A DNA stretch of 64,000 nucleotides, from contig VXAI01000015.1 of NCBI GenBank assembly GCA_013399305.1, positions 7,476,748 through 7,540,747 on the forward strand, written 5' to 3'. The position numbers and the translations under genes are program-made. The notes beneath the pieces are model-generated. The model saw only the letters and a program-made list of their open reading frames with translations, was not told the origin of the DNA and did no database searches. Below are positions 12,547-26,000 of the stretch, piece by piece. Source of the stretch: Rostratula benghalensis (taxonomy: Eukaryota; Chordata; Aves; Charadriiformes; Rostratulidae). Every line of letters begins with the position of its first letter. Position 1 is the first letter of the stretch.

Positions 12547-15059
12547 TTCTAAATAAAATGTGGGGTTTTGCCAAGAATGCCACTGGAGTGTGGCTGACTG
12601 CGGTGGCTGGCTGGGTGCTGGTGGCTGGCAGATATTGATACAGATAAGAACTCAGTCATGACAGTAATTTGCATGGTTTTGCTTTTGTGTGCTTTGGGGT
12701 TTTTACTTTTAAAACTTGTGCCTTCTGGCAGCCTGCTTAGCCTAAATAAATATTTTTCCCTCTTGCCACGCATGGATCAATTAAGATCACGGCTGTGTGG
12801 GGGCTTGCTCCTGGGAAGCTTTTTGCTCCCCCCTTTTTTTTTTTCTGAAAAGAGCTGCCTCTTGTTCAAAAATAGATGTATATATGAATTTTTATAGGTA
12901 GATATTGTTTATTATTAATTTTTATATATAACTATATAGGGGGAGGTTGTTGTTTTGATGAGGTAGTGGTTTAAGCACCAGGAAAAGCATGCTGAAGCCT
13001 CTGGACAGTGATGTGGGGGATTATTTTCCTCATCCCACTGGGAGTCATAGCCTCCTCCAGCCCGTTATGGGCACCCACGTCCCCCCATGTTTGCTGACCT
13101 TTACCGACAACCAGCCACCCTCCGAGGTCTCCTTCAGGGCTTTGCAATTCCTGCTGTTATTGCCATAAGCCCGAGGGCTCATTTCTACAACCTGGAAATA
13201 ACTTGGCAGGTAATAGGTGTTTGCTAATAGCCACAACGGCTGCTTATGGGCTCCCACGCCTGTCAGCAGGCATGGGCAATATATCAGTTTCTGCTAAAAA
13301 CATTAGCAACGTCAGAAGGTTAAATATGCATATTATATCATCCCTGGCGGTTTTATTTTCAGGAGAGCAATGGGTGTCACAAGTTCACGACTTCAAAATT
13401 AGGTTTATTTTAGTGATGGAAAATGTGCTTCTCCGTTGAGCATCTGCTGGTCATTTTCTGAGAATGAGTTGAAAGGAAAACATTTTTGCAAAGAATAGAG
13501 GGGCAGCTGACCTGGTTTTTATTTAATAACGGGTGCTTAGAAAGCATCGATGGAGGCGATCGGTCTTCGGCATCCTGTGTTGGGCAATGGCGAGCTGCCC
13601 AGATTTTGTGCTTGAGAAAGGCAGCAGCTCTGGTAACTCATTAACTCTCAAAAGTGCCCCTGTTTAGCCACTGAGTAAATGAATCGTTGATGAGTCCCTG
13701 GGTTTTAGTGTCATTGCTCCGGACAGGATTGACCCAAAGCTGCGCCGGGACCGGTTCCTCTGGGCCTGCGGTGGGAGTGGGTGAGCCAGGGTCCTGGGCA
13801 AAATGGGAGAAAAAGGCACTTGCAAGGGCTGAAAATGGTGTTTTGCTGCTTCCTTTGCCATTTGATTTAAGGGCATGGGATAGGGTTGCTCCTTTGCAGC
13901 TGGGTGTTTGTTTACAGGGTCGGTGAATTTGTACTCACAACACTCCAGGGCTGGTGGGTCCAACCTCCCGTGTTGCTCAAAGCCTGCTCTGATTTGATCT
14001 GGAGTTAGCGAGACCAGAACATTGCCTTGTCCTCCTTCCTCCATCATTGTTTTAAGCCATTTATCTAGGTATGCAGCTCCTACAATTTTGGGCACTGCAG
14101 GGTATTACTTGGCTTCGTTCAAGGGTTAGCCACAGGGGACATGCAGAATGCCTTTTGGCTAAAGTCCTCTTCTCCTTACCCATCCCTTGGTCTGTTATTG
14201 AAGAGCCCCCCCTTCCTACCAGGATCCACGAGCAGAGCCTGGGAGGGTTTCTATGTTTCAATCTTCTTCTTTTTTTTTTTTTTTTTTCCTTGATTTTTCA
14301 GGCTAATAATTAAACAAGAGCAGAGCCCAGCATCAATTTAAATAAAGAGCAGATGGAGCATCCTGTGTCTTAGCGTGGTCCTGGCTCTGACAGCCCAGGG
14401 TTTGGACGTGCCCCCCAAGGACTGTGTTATTGGGCAGGCAGCGGGCAGCAGCCCCATGGGATGCTCAAGATGCCAAGGGCATTGCTAGGTAGAAATGAGA
14501 AATGCTTTTCCTGCCCTCCCTTCCCTTCACATGGCTGAATCCTGGCTGGGATGCTTTGAAAAGCCCTTTGAGGCCCCCCGATTGTTCATAACTCCTTCCC
14601 ATGGTCTGAGTTGGCAAAATCCAGGTGCTGGGCAGCTCTGCCTTCCATCCTGCCTCCGTGAGGAGCTCAGCAGTGACCTGAGGAGCTGAGACTTTTCATG
14701 GTTATAAGTGGTGCAGGGTTTTGTTGTTTGGATTTTTTTTTTTCTTTTTGGTGACAAATACTTTATAATGGATAATCCCAGTCTGCTACTTCCAAAAGCT
14801 ATAAAAGAAAATAGTGCAAGGGCTGGCTGCTGAGCTTGCCCAAAGCTGGTTGCTGCCTCCTTACCTTCGCGGATGCAGAGCCACACCGATAAATTCGGGG
14901 CTGCAGACGCCAACACAGAGGGTCTGGATCAATCACCACCAAAATCCTCGTTTTTCCCCATTTTGTCTCTATCTAGCAACTGTGTTGTTTACCTCCCACA
15001 CTGATTTCTCATTGAAATGCCCTATTTTTTATTTTTTTTTTCTTAAGCAGCTACAATTG

Positions 15060-15475
15060 ATAATTTAGCTCTGGATAAAGCAACCTTAGAGCTTTTTATT
15101 TCTCACAGGCCAAACATTGATGTTGTGTGAAATGGGAGCTTTGAGGAGGCTTTGTGTGGAACTTAGCTTCCTGAAAAATTTATTTACTGCGACTGTGATC
15201 TGCAGGAGCGAATTGATGTTTATCTATAGTAGTTCTTCCCAGGAAAAAAAAAAAAATGCATAACTGCACTTTCTTGGGAAGCCTTGAAAGGCCTTTTAAA
15301 TAAGTGTCTAATAGTAGGTTCTCAATAGCAAACAGCCAGCTTGATAGACAGTATACAGTATATTATTAACTATAAGCAGGCTTAATCTTTTTCTCATGTT
15401 TTAGAGAATGCTTTATAACCTTGTGGCCAAAGAATTCATGATCGCCAGGTATTTGAAGCTAAGCAAAATTATACT
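15060..15475. promoter_or_regulatory. Candidate conserved non-coding element
   Basis: An AT-rich unique island in intron 1. It includes a pyrimidine tract and TTAG at 15401-15404, a short open segment of 44 bases, and a GT at 15449. That could be a cryptic exon, but no known CUX2 sequence matches it. Confidence 0.25.
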
Positions 15476-17428
15476 GGCTGTTACTGCTGGGAGATCGATA
15501 CTGCTGGGAAGCTCCTGCTTGCATCCTGGCGTTGGCTGCTCCTGGAGCTTGGATTTAGGCAACCTGTGATCCTTGGAGGAGGAGGATGCTTGGGGGGGGG
15601 GGGAGGTTATTTATGTACTCTCTTTTTGGCAATTGCCACGGCTGGGAGCCAGGGGGTCCTGGTGTCGTGCGCCTTCCAGCCACACCAGAGGGCAGGATTT
15701 GGCCCCGGTGGGAGGTGGAACCAGCTCACCTGTGTGGCAACAAGAAAAAAAAAAAAAGAAAAAAATATGACAGCAGTTTTCTGACAGACAGCATTTGCCC
15801 CAAGAGGAGGACACTGAAGTCCCTGGTGAGCCTCTGAACACTGTCTTCGCTTGCGGTTGAAAGGCCTTTCCTTTCTCCAGGGCGATCTCAGCCGCGCGCT
15901 TTAGTGCCCTCATTTGCAGTTGTGTTTTTCTGCTTTTCCCTGCCCGCTGCTGTATTGGATCCAGGGAGCTCTGGCCAGGAGTCAGGGAATCGATAGATGG
16001 TTAAGGTGATAAGTGGCTTTGCTAAAAACCAATTTTGCGAGAGGAGTTTGCAAAGAGGTTAGCGGAGAGGATCTGCCTCCCTGCCCCAGATGGCTCGCTC
16101 CGGCCAGGAGCTCGCCTCCGACCTGAATTAACCCCGGGAGCATCCTTGGTCCAGGCTGTGGCTGCTCTTCTGCATCTGTAAATCCCTGTGGATCCCATGG
16201 GGAGGTGAGCCTGTGGAGTAAGTCTCCTTCCGCCGGTGAGAGTGTTTAGGAAAAATCGGAGGGGTGAAGGTGCCTGAAGACTGAAGTCAATATAAAATTA
16301 AACAAACAGAATTTGCTCAGCTGATAACTTCTAGCCAGTCTCGGAGCCGGTGGCTCTGCTGGCATTACGGTGGCAGTATTTATATCGGGGATGAAGCATT
16401 TCCCCCTCGTCTTCCAGCGTGGCCAGGTTTGAGCAAGGGTTTTTTCTAATCTCCACCACGGCTGTCTGCTGCCTCCAACTCTGTTTTCCCTTGAGCAAAC
16501 ATATTGGTTGTGACCACTGTCTAGAAGATCCCATAGCCTGTTTATGGTGTTTTGGTGTGGCCTGGTGGTGCTGGTGGGACGATGTTGTGCAGGGACACCG
16601 TCCTGGCTCCTGGCACCAAGCATTGTGTGCCCATTGGTCTCGTGTCACCATGTAGCCCCTGAAAACTTGTGGCTGCAGGAGACTGATTTGGGAGGAACAG
16701 GGAGAAACAGGGAGTAGCACATCTCAAGAGCGTTTCACCAAAGCAGTTTTGACCACTATCAGCAACTATGTGGTCTTTTCAGAGGTGATGACACTGATAA
16801 CACCTAAGATCTTCCTTTCTAACTGAATTTTGCAACTAATTTCTGTCTGTTCCAAGTGAAAAAGCACTCTGTGCATGTGATGAGTCCCTTCAGACATGAT
16901 CCAATTTGCTGCCATTCTCTTTGCTGTATCCAAGGGGTCCCAACTGTCTCCTGGGTATTTTGGCTGGTCCTGGTTTCAGTGGTGGCTCCTTTTAATTGTG
17001 GAAGTTTCTGAGTCCTGCCATCTCCTAAGGGCTCTGTGATTGGGGTGTTTTTCATGGCACCGCATGGAAAAAGTTGGCTTGGGCTTGTGATTTATTTGAG
17101 GGCTTTGTAGCATTCCTCTGGTTCATCCCATCCCTTGTGCATCCTCATCTCCACCATGCTTGGACTGCGAGGTGATGAAGGGCTGTCCCGTCTATGCATT
17201 TTATTTTCTGTGAGCAGAGAGGTGAGTTGTTTTTAGACTTTCTGGTGTTTCTCAGGCTTGACTCCTCTTTTCCCACCTGCAAGGTCAGGGTTACCTCGCA
17301 AACCCACAGTTTGAATGCTGTGACTGAAACCACCTTATTTCATGATTTTTTATATATATATATATTTTTAATCATAGTGGGGAGGCTGTTTCTGGATGCT
17401 GATTGATGGAATCATCTTATCTCCTCTA

Positions 17429-17491
17429 GTCAAAGTGTCTCCACTTTGCGTGGTAATGAAATAGTTTGACACTTTGACATGAGTGTCAAAC
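17429..17491. repeat. Cluster of competing short inverted repeats
   Basis: GTCAAAGTGTC (17429-17439) is perfectly complementary to GACACTTTGAC (17468-17478). GTTTGACACT (17464-17473) is perfectly complementary to AGTGTCAAAC (17482-17491). The second arm of the first stem overlaps the first arm of the second, so only one stem can form at a time. Confidence 0.5.
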
Positions 17492-18450
17492 ACTTTTCCA
17501 ACGAAGCACACAGCAGAGACTTTGATCTAGGTGCAAACTGGTTTCCTTACAACAAGCAGACACCCCTCCTCCCACCCCCCCAGCTTTCATCCAGAAAAGA
17601 AGATAAGGGGTTTCAATCGGTGCTATCTAGCAGCTTCTATTAATGATTTTAAAAATAAATAACTAAAAAAAAAATATAATGCTGGAATAGTTAAGCTATT
17701 AAGTCATCTTATAAACTAGCCCCAGTGCTGTGGAGTGGAATAAGGTAGGCGTAATACCAACAGTACAAATGATAAACGTGAGAGAATCCTCCTAAAATAA
17801 AACAACAGAAATACTCTCTTTTGGGAGATGTTCAGATTTGTTTTTCCCAGTATTTCAAGCGAGAACATCTTCAGAAATGCCTTTTCAGGAGAAAATGCAT
17901 CTTGTTATTCATAGAAGTGGCATTTTCCGTGGAAAAAGAACCCCTTCTACTATTAGCTTTCTTTTTATCTCCCCCTCTGTTTTTCTTCTGGCCAAGCCTG
18001 GAGATATTTTAAGTCCTGGTGGGAGGGTTGGAGGGAAGAATCCTGAACATACCCCCAAGCTGACAAAATTCTGCTTGATCATGAGCTTTTCTTTTTTCAA
18101 TAGACAATTTTGAGTGGAAATGGGTAAAATTCCTCCCTGCTGTAACGAAGTTGGTGTTACACTGTCCTGTGCCTGGATTTGGCCTGAATATGTTTGTTTA
18201 AATGCAGCAGCACCTTTTTTATATTTTGAGTGTCAGGTTTGTGCACAGATGCCCTTTGAGCAGCTGAAGAGAATTTTTGTGACGTATGGAAATTGTTGGG
18301 TTACAGCAAATCCTGAGGTTTACCTGAAGGTTTTCTCTTCACTCTACGGTCGCAAGCGGTGTCAGTCCCGATGCTGTGTTCAGTCTTCTCGCTTTGGGAG
18401 TAGTTTTGCTTTTAACCATTTTCTTTGAGATCTTTTCCCTTTTGAACATC

Positions 18451-18493
18451 TTGAACTAGATGGTCCTTGTGGCTCCCTTCCAACTGAACTAGC
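18451..18493 (+). repeat. Short CR1-like remnant
   Basis: The stretch 'ttgaactagatggtccttg' followed by 'cccttccaactgaac' resembles the last 45 bases of a CR1 family with the 'gactagatgatcc..ggtcccttccaac' signature. It is too short to classify. Confidence 0.55.
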
Positions 18494-20689
18494 CCATGTC
18501 CTGTCGTGGTGACCAGTGGCGCTGGTGGCCCCAGCGCTGGTTTTGTCCTTGGCCCTTGGGCATTGTCCCCCAAGATGTCTCTGCCTGAAGCCATGGGGTG
18601 AGGGAGGTGGTCACACATGGGCAGAAGCACTTAATTCAGTGCTGCCTTCATTAGTGCAGGAATTCCTGCTCCTTGCTCTCATCCCCACCCTCTCCACGTT
18701 GGGGCTGGAGCACAGTGACATCCACCCCGGGAGATGCTGTACTTGGAGGTGACAGGGGATTTGGGGCTTAATTTTAGCCAGAACATGTGGCTCATTTTCA
18801 GATGCGTCTCAAGTCAAGTTGCAGTGGTTTTGTTACATTTGATGAAAGGGGAAAAAAAAAAAAATCCTCCCCAAAAAACCTAGAGAGGCGGCTTGGTTTA
18901 GATGGTATCTCTCCACAGAGGGAGCTTCGGAATTTAATACAGGGAAGCTTTTTGCAAGTTGCCTGGTCTGCGCCGGAGCACGCAGAGCCTGCGTTTGAGA
19001 TTAAAACTCACATTTCATTTTTATACACTGTGCTTAATCCAATAATGATTCCGTGTTACAAACGGCAATAATATCTTTCAGCATAGTTAATCAGAAGAGA
19101 CTTAATGCTGTCACTATTTATTAACCTTTGTTGAAAAGCAAGAAGTTTTCTTACCAATCTGCGATTGTTGCTCTTGTCAGGCTCTATCAAGTGCAAACCA
19201 GATCTGGCATTCGTTACCGGGGGAGGATGCTGCAGTGTTCCCTGCTGTCTGCTGCATCCGACCCCGTACAGGGATGTGGTCCCATATGGTGCTGGGGATG
19301 TGGGGCTCAGGCTGGTCCCCCATCTCCCATCCCCATCCTTGTACCTCCCAGGTCACAGCATCATCTGCTCCTCCAGCCACACAGACCCTGGTGCTGGGGT
19401 AAAAGAGGCAGCTTTACCCTTCTCGGGGTTTTTTTTTTTGGCTGCCTGACCCGTGTTCCTGCATCCAAGCTCCCCCCTGGGAGGTTGTTTGCATCTCTGG
19501 CATGGGGAGATGGTCTTCTGGCTGGATGGCGCTGGGGCTGCAGTATTGCTCTCTGATGGCTTGTGGGAGGTTGAGTGACTTCTAGCAGCTTCCCCATAAA
19601 GCCTGGGGGAATCTCCTTGTCTGTGTCTGTGGATGGGGAGAAGAGAGAGTCTCTGGGTGCACCCAGGGGCTCTGAGGGGGTTTGATGAGGATGTGGTGCC
19701 TGGGTCTGAGCCAAGGCACATGGGGGTGGCTTGTCCTTCACATCCAGAAAGGCATCCCTTGTCCCCAAGCATCACCCCAGTCCCCAGCAGAGGCAGGCAG
19801 GAGGCTGCAGCCAGTGTTGCCCTTGAAATCACAGCCCCACATTGCCATTCCCAGGACAGTGGCTCAGGTGGCTTTGCAACGCCCGTAGCTGAAATGTGGG
19901 TTTTGGGGAGGGGAGCGGTGGAGGGTGCATGTTTTTTGAAGCTCCGTGGTGATAAAAGGTCAGTACATGAAGGAATTTAAGCCTTCGATATTCTCCTGTT
20001 TGTCTCCTGTTGCAGGGAAGCCGGTGCTGGAATTGGCTTGTAGGAGCACCTGGAATTAATGAGCCAGCTTGGTGCCGTGCAGAAATCGATGCTTCCTGCA
20101 TTAATTGCGCTGTGTTCGAGCTCCGGCTTTTTATTCTGAGTTATGTAGTTACAGGGAGAGATGTCTCTCTTCGGCACAGCCTTTGGGTCTCGTGGGAAAG
20201 GGTCCTTCTTCCCTGTGGCCACCCTGTCACGGGTGTGGGTGGCACATCCCGCACGGCCGCTGCTGGCCGTGGGACAGGGATGCCCAGCAGGGGCCAGAGC
20301 AGGGACACCGAAAACCACACCAAAAATAAACCCTGAGTCTCTGCTACCTTCCCCTGTAATCAGTCGAAGGAAGAGACCACCACCAGGCTGGGTGTAAGCC
20401 TCAGGGTGCAAAAGCTACTGATGTTCACCTCTGGTGGGTCCAGCTCTGGGAGATGGATGGGCAGGAGGGGTGAGGTCTCTACGGAAGGCTGGTGTCTCCT
20501 TGCCAATGTGTTTGCGCCAGCTTTTGCCTTTATGTCTAAACTATTTTGCATTTAATTGCAAGTTATTTGTACTTATCTGCAATTATTTGTGATTTCGATG
20601 CCCAAGTATCCATGTGGGTGGAGAGCAAAGTCCCCCAGACCCTTGGGGCTTCAGGAGCTGTTTTGGAAGCACAGGCATTGCTGTTATTT

Positions 20690-21120
20690 CTTATTTTTAG
20701 GGTAGACTAGCGTTGAGCACTATTCTGATCTCAGCTTGGGCACTCAAACAGGTGCAGTTATTTTACATACAGACATGAAGAATCCCACTTTGCTAATATT
20801 GTTAAAGCCTAAACACGGTATTTATATTTTTAGCAAATTGTTCTTTATGGTATTGATTTACATGTAATGTAGTCCTTGCATGAATAACTGCCATAAATCT
20901 GGAAGCATTTATTATCCGAAATAGCTGTGAACTCAGTCAAATCCTTTATTTGTTAGACACAGTTATGGAGCTTAAATTGCAAGGTAGAAAGTAAAACGTA
21001 AACTGTATTTTCTGTGACCAGCTCAGAGTTTCTGCCAGGCAGCCCATTGATCTGTGATAAGAGGTAAAGGGTTAAGATAATTTGGTGAAATGAAAAAGTA
21101 GGGAATAAATTACAATAAAT
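20690..21120. promoter_or_regulatory. Candidate conserved non-coding element with GATA motif
   Basis: More than 400 bases of non-repetitive AT-rich DNA with TGATAAG at 21055-21061 and no sustained reading frame. It is bounded on both sides by GC-rich sequence. Enhancer function is inferred. Confidence 0.3.
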
Positions 21121-22265
21121 GGGATCTTTGATCTGGCCTGTCGATATTGGGGATGGTGCCTGCCTCTGCCTTCCCTCCCTGGCCGCAGAAATTAACTTTT
21201 GAACTCAGTGGCTCCAGTCTTTTTCTCCTGACTTTCATCCTCGTGCTGATGGGCAGCAGGGACAGGCACTTATTTGTTATCCCATTGATACTGAGCCCAG
21301 GAAAGCTAGGGCTTACAAAAATGGTGTGAGTCTTGTTATGGTATTTGTGAAACAGTGATTGTATAAAAAAAAAACCCAAAAAACCAAAAAAAAAACATAA
21401 CAAAAAAACCAACAACCAAAAAAGCCGTCTCCTCAGTCCTCACTGGTGCCATGTGCCAGACGTGGAGGGCTGGAGTGCAGAGGGCTGGAGGGTTTCTTGT
21501 TCTAAATTTAGCCATTTAAAAGAAGATTATGGACTATCCACTTGGGACTTCTAAAAAGGCTTTCACAATAACTCCTGAAAGCCTGATGCCTTTAATCCTG
21601 AACTTTAATTTAAAATAAAGAAATCTTTTCAACTTGTCTCTTTCCCCTCCTCCATCCCACTATTCCAGACTTGAGGTTTCTTTCCAACTTGCTTACGGAG
21701 CAAAGATGTGCTGAGCTCTTTTAATTTCTTATGAAGATATTTATTTTTTAATAGAAAGAAAATCAAGTCAACACTCGAGAGTATACACAGCAGTTTACCG
21801 CCATCGGAGGAATTAATCAGTCTATAAAGTTCAAAATGTATAAAGAGAGAAGGAAAAAAAACCCCCCACACCCCAGCTGATCAAACACGAGGCTCTTCTC
21901 TGAGATGCGAAGATAAAAGCCTTTTCCTCTGTGAGCTTCTCCACTATTGGCAGCCAGTGGGGTCAAGATTTTTTTTGTTGTTGTTGTTGTTATGGAAAGC
22001 TCGAGATAATTAATGTTGTTGAAAGAGGACCGTTGGGTTGGCGTCTAGCAGGCTAGCCCCCGAGTCTGGCATCTTGTGAAGCAGCAGCGAGTCGGAGAGG
22101 GGAGGAGGGGAGAAATGCTCCCCACTGAGGGAACTGCCAATTTAACGGAGCAATAAATAATATTGAGAGATAAAAAGAGCATTTAAGAAAGGGGATATGG
22201 TGCTGCTGTTGCTGGTTGAAACGCCGTTCCCCGTCTCAGCGTCGTGTGTGGGTGTTTACGAGGGC

Positions 22266-22441
22266 CGTGCTGGTCTTGGATCAGGCTTCCTAGAGAGGTG
22301 GTTGATGCCCCAAGCCTGGCAGTGCTTGAGGCATTTGGACAATGCCCTTAAAAAAGCACACTTTAACTTTTGGTCAGCCCTAAAGGGATCAGGCAGGTGG
22401 ACTAGATGATCATGGCTGGTTCCTTCCGATGGAAAATCATT
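22266..22441 (+). repeat. Diverged CR1 3' fragment
   Basis: Landmarks in CR1 order on the plus strand are 'ttggatcaggcttcctagag', 'gaggtggttgatgcccc', 'gaggcatttggacaatgcc' and 'ggtggactagatgatcatgg', then 'ggttccttccgatgg'. It lacks the ATTCTATG tail, so it is an older or different CR1 subfamily copy. Confidence 0.75.
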
Positions 22442-23025
22442 CTTTTCTGTTTGGTTCTATTCTTCCATCCTATTCATTTGTCTGCCTGGCATTACTCCTC
22501 CAGATGCTTTTGCAGGGCTAGATACCTGCAGACTCCTCCTAGATGCTGGGAATTGCCAGATGAGGCTGTGTGGACCCGTTTGCTGCATGCTTGATCTCTC
22601 TCATCTCCTAAAGCTCGTTTGGATGTGTCCTATTACGGTGTTCGTGTTAAATCTTGCCTACACTAATAATCAATAGACGTATGGTCACCCAGGCTGTTTA
22701 TGTATCTCTTCTATCAAAGCCCTGACAACATGAGATCAAGATGCGAGCAAGGCAGGCTCATACATCGAACGCTATTTAAAAAGTGGGATGAATTAATTAC
22801 CGCCCTTAATGACCGGGGAGAGACTTTAGGAAGCTTCAGCTGATGGTGTGGAGCCTCGAGTGTGAGACAGGCTGAGCAGGTGGTATCTGATGGGGCTTTT
22901 GCCATTGATGTTCCAGTCTTGGGGTGATGTGGTCCATGCCCTGCCTCCTTTCAGCTGGTGGTTGTGAGACCAACTGAAGTTTGTAGGGTGTGATGAGTCT
23001 CTGAAGAGAAGGTGGGGAACAGACC

Positions 23026-23094
23026 TGGGGTAAAGACACATCTAAATGACCTCATTTGCTAGGAATGAGGGCATTTAGATGTGTCTTTTCCCCA
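23026..23094 (+). ncRNA. Near-perfect hairpin, miRNA-precursor-like (candidate)
   Basis: The arms pair over nearly their full length. TGGGG (23026-23030) pairs with CCCCA (23090-23094). A 17-bp perfect stem joins AAAGACACATCTAAATG (23032-23048) to its complement at 23072-23088. CCTCATT (23050-23056) pairs with AATGAGG (23064-23070). The loop has seven bases, and the only interruptions are one T-T and one A-G mismatch. Length and shape match a small pre-miRNA in the sense strand of the CUX2 intron. I do not recognise the arms as a known miRNA. A fold-back mobile element remnant is the main alternative. The structure is seen directly; transcription is not shown. Confidence 0.4.
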
Positions 23095-26000
23095 TCCCTT
23101 GGGTCCTGCATCATCAAGACTCCCTCCGGCAGCCCTGGCCGAGCACCCTCATGAGATGATGCATGACCAACGGGCTGTGATGGTCCCCAGACATCCCACC
23201 AGCACACTGGGGCATCCCTACAGCAGAGCAGTTATGGCTGGATTTGCCCCATCCTGCTGTTTGCTCAAAATTCTCTTGAGTTATGAGTACGTTTTTAATT
23301 TTTAATTGCTTTGGGGGTATTTCTGGCCTTTCCCAGCCCCCCTGTTCGAAGGAGCAGAGACAGCACAGCTGACTGTCCCATCCTCTGCTGCCTTTTCTAT
23401 TCCAGTTATTTATTATGCAGCATAACCAGAATTGCTCTCAGACAGGACTTGTCAGCTATAAAAGACACTGGCAAATTTTATTAGTTGACAGAAGGGTTGT
23501 TGGGTTTTTTTGGTGTGGGGTTTTTTTTTTTTTCTCCTGAAAATATTAAAAAGTCATTTTAGTTTAGAAACCTAATTTTAATTTAGTTAGGTTTTAATTT
23601 AATTTAGTTTTTAAATTCATTTTCCGGCAGAACTCAATTTTTCAAGTGTAATTTGATGCCGTCAGTGGCTATAATGTTTAATGTCCTACCTATAAATTGT
23701 GAGGATGGCTTTGAGATGATTTACAGGATTCGGGGGGATAAAGCCGTCTCCTGGCCCTGCACGTGGGGGAGGCTGAAGAGAAAATGGTTTTATTGTGGCA
23801 GCCTCAGTGGCCAGTGCCATTACCTACAGAAAGGTGGAAGAAACCTTTGTTTTCCTCCCGGCTCAGCCCTGGCTGGGGATGGACAGAGAAAAGGGATGGG
23901 GACTGTGCTGGGTGGGGATGCTCCGTGGATATTCCTGGGTATTGGTGTTCTGCCTGTCTTTCTGCTGGGATGAGGTGAGACTCCCAATGGAAGCAAAGTG
24001 GGTCTGGGATGGTGGCTCCACTCCATAACCCTTCTGCTTTTCCAAAAATTGAGCCAAGTTCTTTCTAGGGGTGGGATGCAGACAGCAGCCGACCACTCAG
24101 GGGGTTGAAATCCAGGCAGACCCTTGGAAAATACAGCGTAATTGTGTAAAATACTGTCCTGATTTCATCCATTTGAACGTTGCATCTAATTACTGGATTA
24201 GAGAAGTCTTCAGAGCACGTATTGAACATTATAAATGGGGATAAGATTATTCTGGTAATGGCTTAATAAGACAGGGGAGGTAGTTGAGGCTGTCTGCATA
24301 CAGCTTTGGGTTGGGGCCAGATCAATTTGGCAGAGGAGGAGAAACCCCTCGGTACTTTGGAGAGTGTGGCCACGGGGAGGGTTTGATATTTTTTTTTTTT
24401 TTTTCCTCTTGGTTTTGGTTTTTGAGTAGTAGCAGTTGGCTCCTTCCGCTGTCTGGGGGATGTGCCGGCCTCTGGGAATTCTTGCCTTGTGGAATATGTC
24501 TAATTATTGGAAAGAAGTAGCCAATCTCTGTGTTCATGGGTGGGAAGGGACCATCTGGGGGCAACTCCTAGTGTGAGGTTTGGGGAGCCTGTCAGAGGCT
24601 GTGCCTGCCCATGTGTCACCGGGGAGGGTGGTTGGTTGTGGCCATGGGTTGGTACAGCCATCTCTGCTTGTAACCAGCTTTGGTACAGTCGGGGTTTTGC
24701 CCTGGTGGGATCTGAGATGTGTGGTTGCTTCCAAACTCAGTGCTCAGGGAGCAGATGTGATCTGCTCGCACTGCAGATGCTTCTCATGGCTTCAGACCCA
24801 CCACAGGCTGTGGAAACTCAAGAAAGTTTCCTAGAGACAGTCAGTAGGAAGCAGACCAGGGGTCTGTGTCGGCTGTTTGGACCCCAGATCCATCAGCTCA
24901 TGCTAAGTGTACATTTCTCTAAACATAAGAGCCCTTGCTCTGAAGATGTGTGCTTCCAGGTGGCTGTGCTAAGCAAAGATCTCCATCCCCAGAGGATGCA
25001 GCTGGAAGGAAAAAATCTCGTCCACGTGGAGAGATGCAGCCTGCAGCCTTGGACCAGAGAGATGCTGGGACCTCCATCTTTGGATGTCTTCAGAGCTGAT
25101 CAGGACGTGGTCCCATATAGCGAGGTAGGGGGACTTCTCCAGCCATCTCCCCTGAGAAGCGCTTGTGTGGAGCAAGATGGAATCCCCAGCTGTCAGAGCA
25201 CCACCAGCCCATCACAGGTCCAGCCATGGTGAGCTCTGTGGTGTTCATCCCTGCCAGCCCTCGCCACATGCCATCAGGAGCCCTGTCCCCCCATACCTGG
25301 CTTCCTGCAGGACTGAGACTTGTCCTCCATGTCCATCCTCCCTCAGTAACGCTGGATTCCTTTGGTTAATTTTAACCCAATGACTGGAGATGTAAGTGTT
25401 GTAAGACAAATTCCAAAAACTTTCAGGAAAATGGGCTGTTAGAGAAAATCACCTTAAATTATTGTCCTCTGTTGAGAGAGGGGTTGCAAACAGAGGTGTC
25501 ATATTAGACACTGGAGAATCCACAAGAGAGTCTGCCATAGCCTGGGCTGTGCCACCATCCTCTATGGCTTCTCCTGGTGTCCTCACTCAGACTTTGGGCT
25601 CCTGCGTGATCCGGATGCTGCACCGAAGGGCTCTCGCCATGCGAATGTCCCCACCTTCAGTCCCAAGGCTGACGTGCCAGCACCAAACGCGAAATCCCAG
25701 CGCCCCACCGGGGTGCCCGACTCTCCCAACGAGATGCCATCGCTGCCCGGCGTCCCCCGGGTTGCCATGGTTACTGACGCATGGGACCCCAGAGACCTGG
25801 CTGGGAATTAATGGCAGCCTGGGATAAAGGATTCCTGTCTCAGCCGAGTTGATGGATTACATTGATGTGCCATTTGTCATACCGTAATTGTTCTGGCAAA
25901 TGTAATACCCACTAGTATAAACATTGTGCTGCTTTGCTAATAAAACTGAAAATAGGAAGAGAAAGGATGATGCAGTGTTATGGTCAGTTAAAGAGACACC

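Noticed and set aside
11939..12583. Minus-strand 214-codon frame
   Set aside because: It crosses the 130-base assembly gap, where the residues are unknown.
24507..25232. Plus-strand open frame of 241 codons in intron 1
   Set aside because: No recognisable domain, no splice-site pattern and no codon-position signature. It fits a chance frame in GC-rich DNA.
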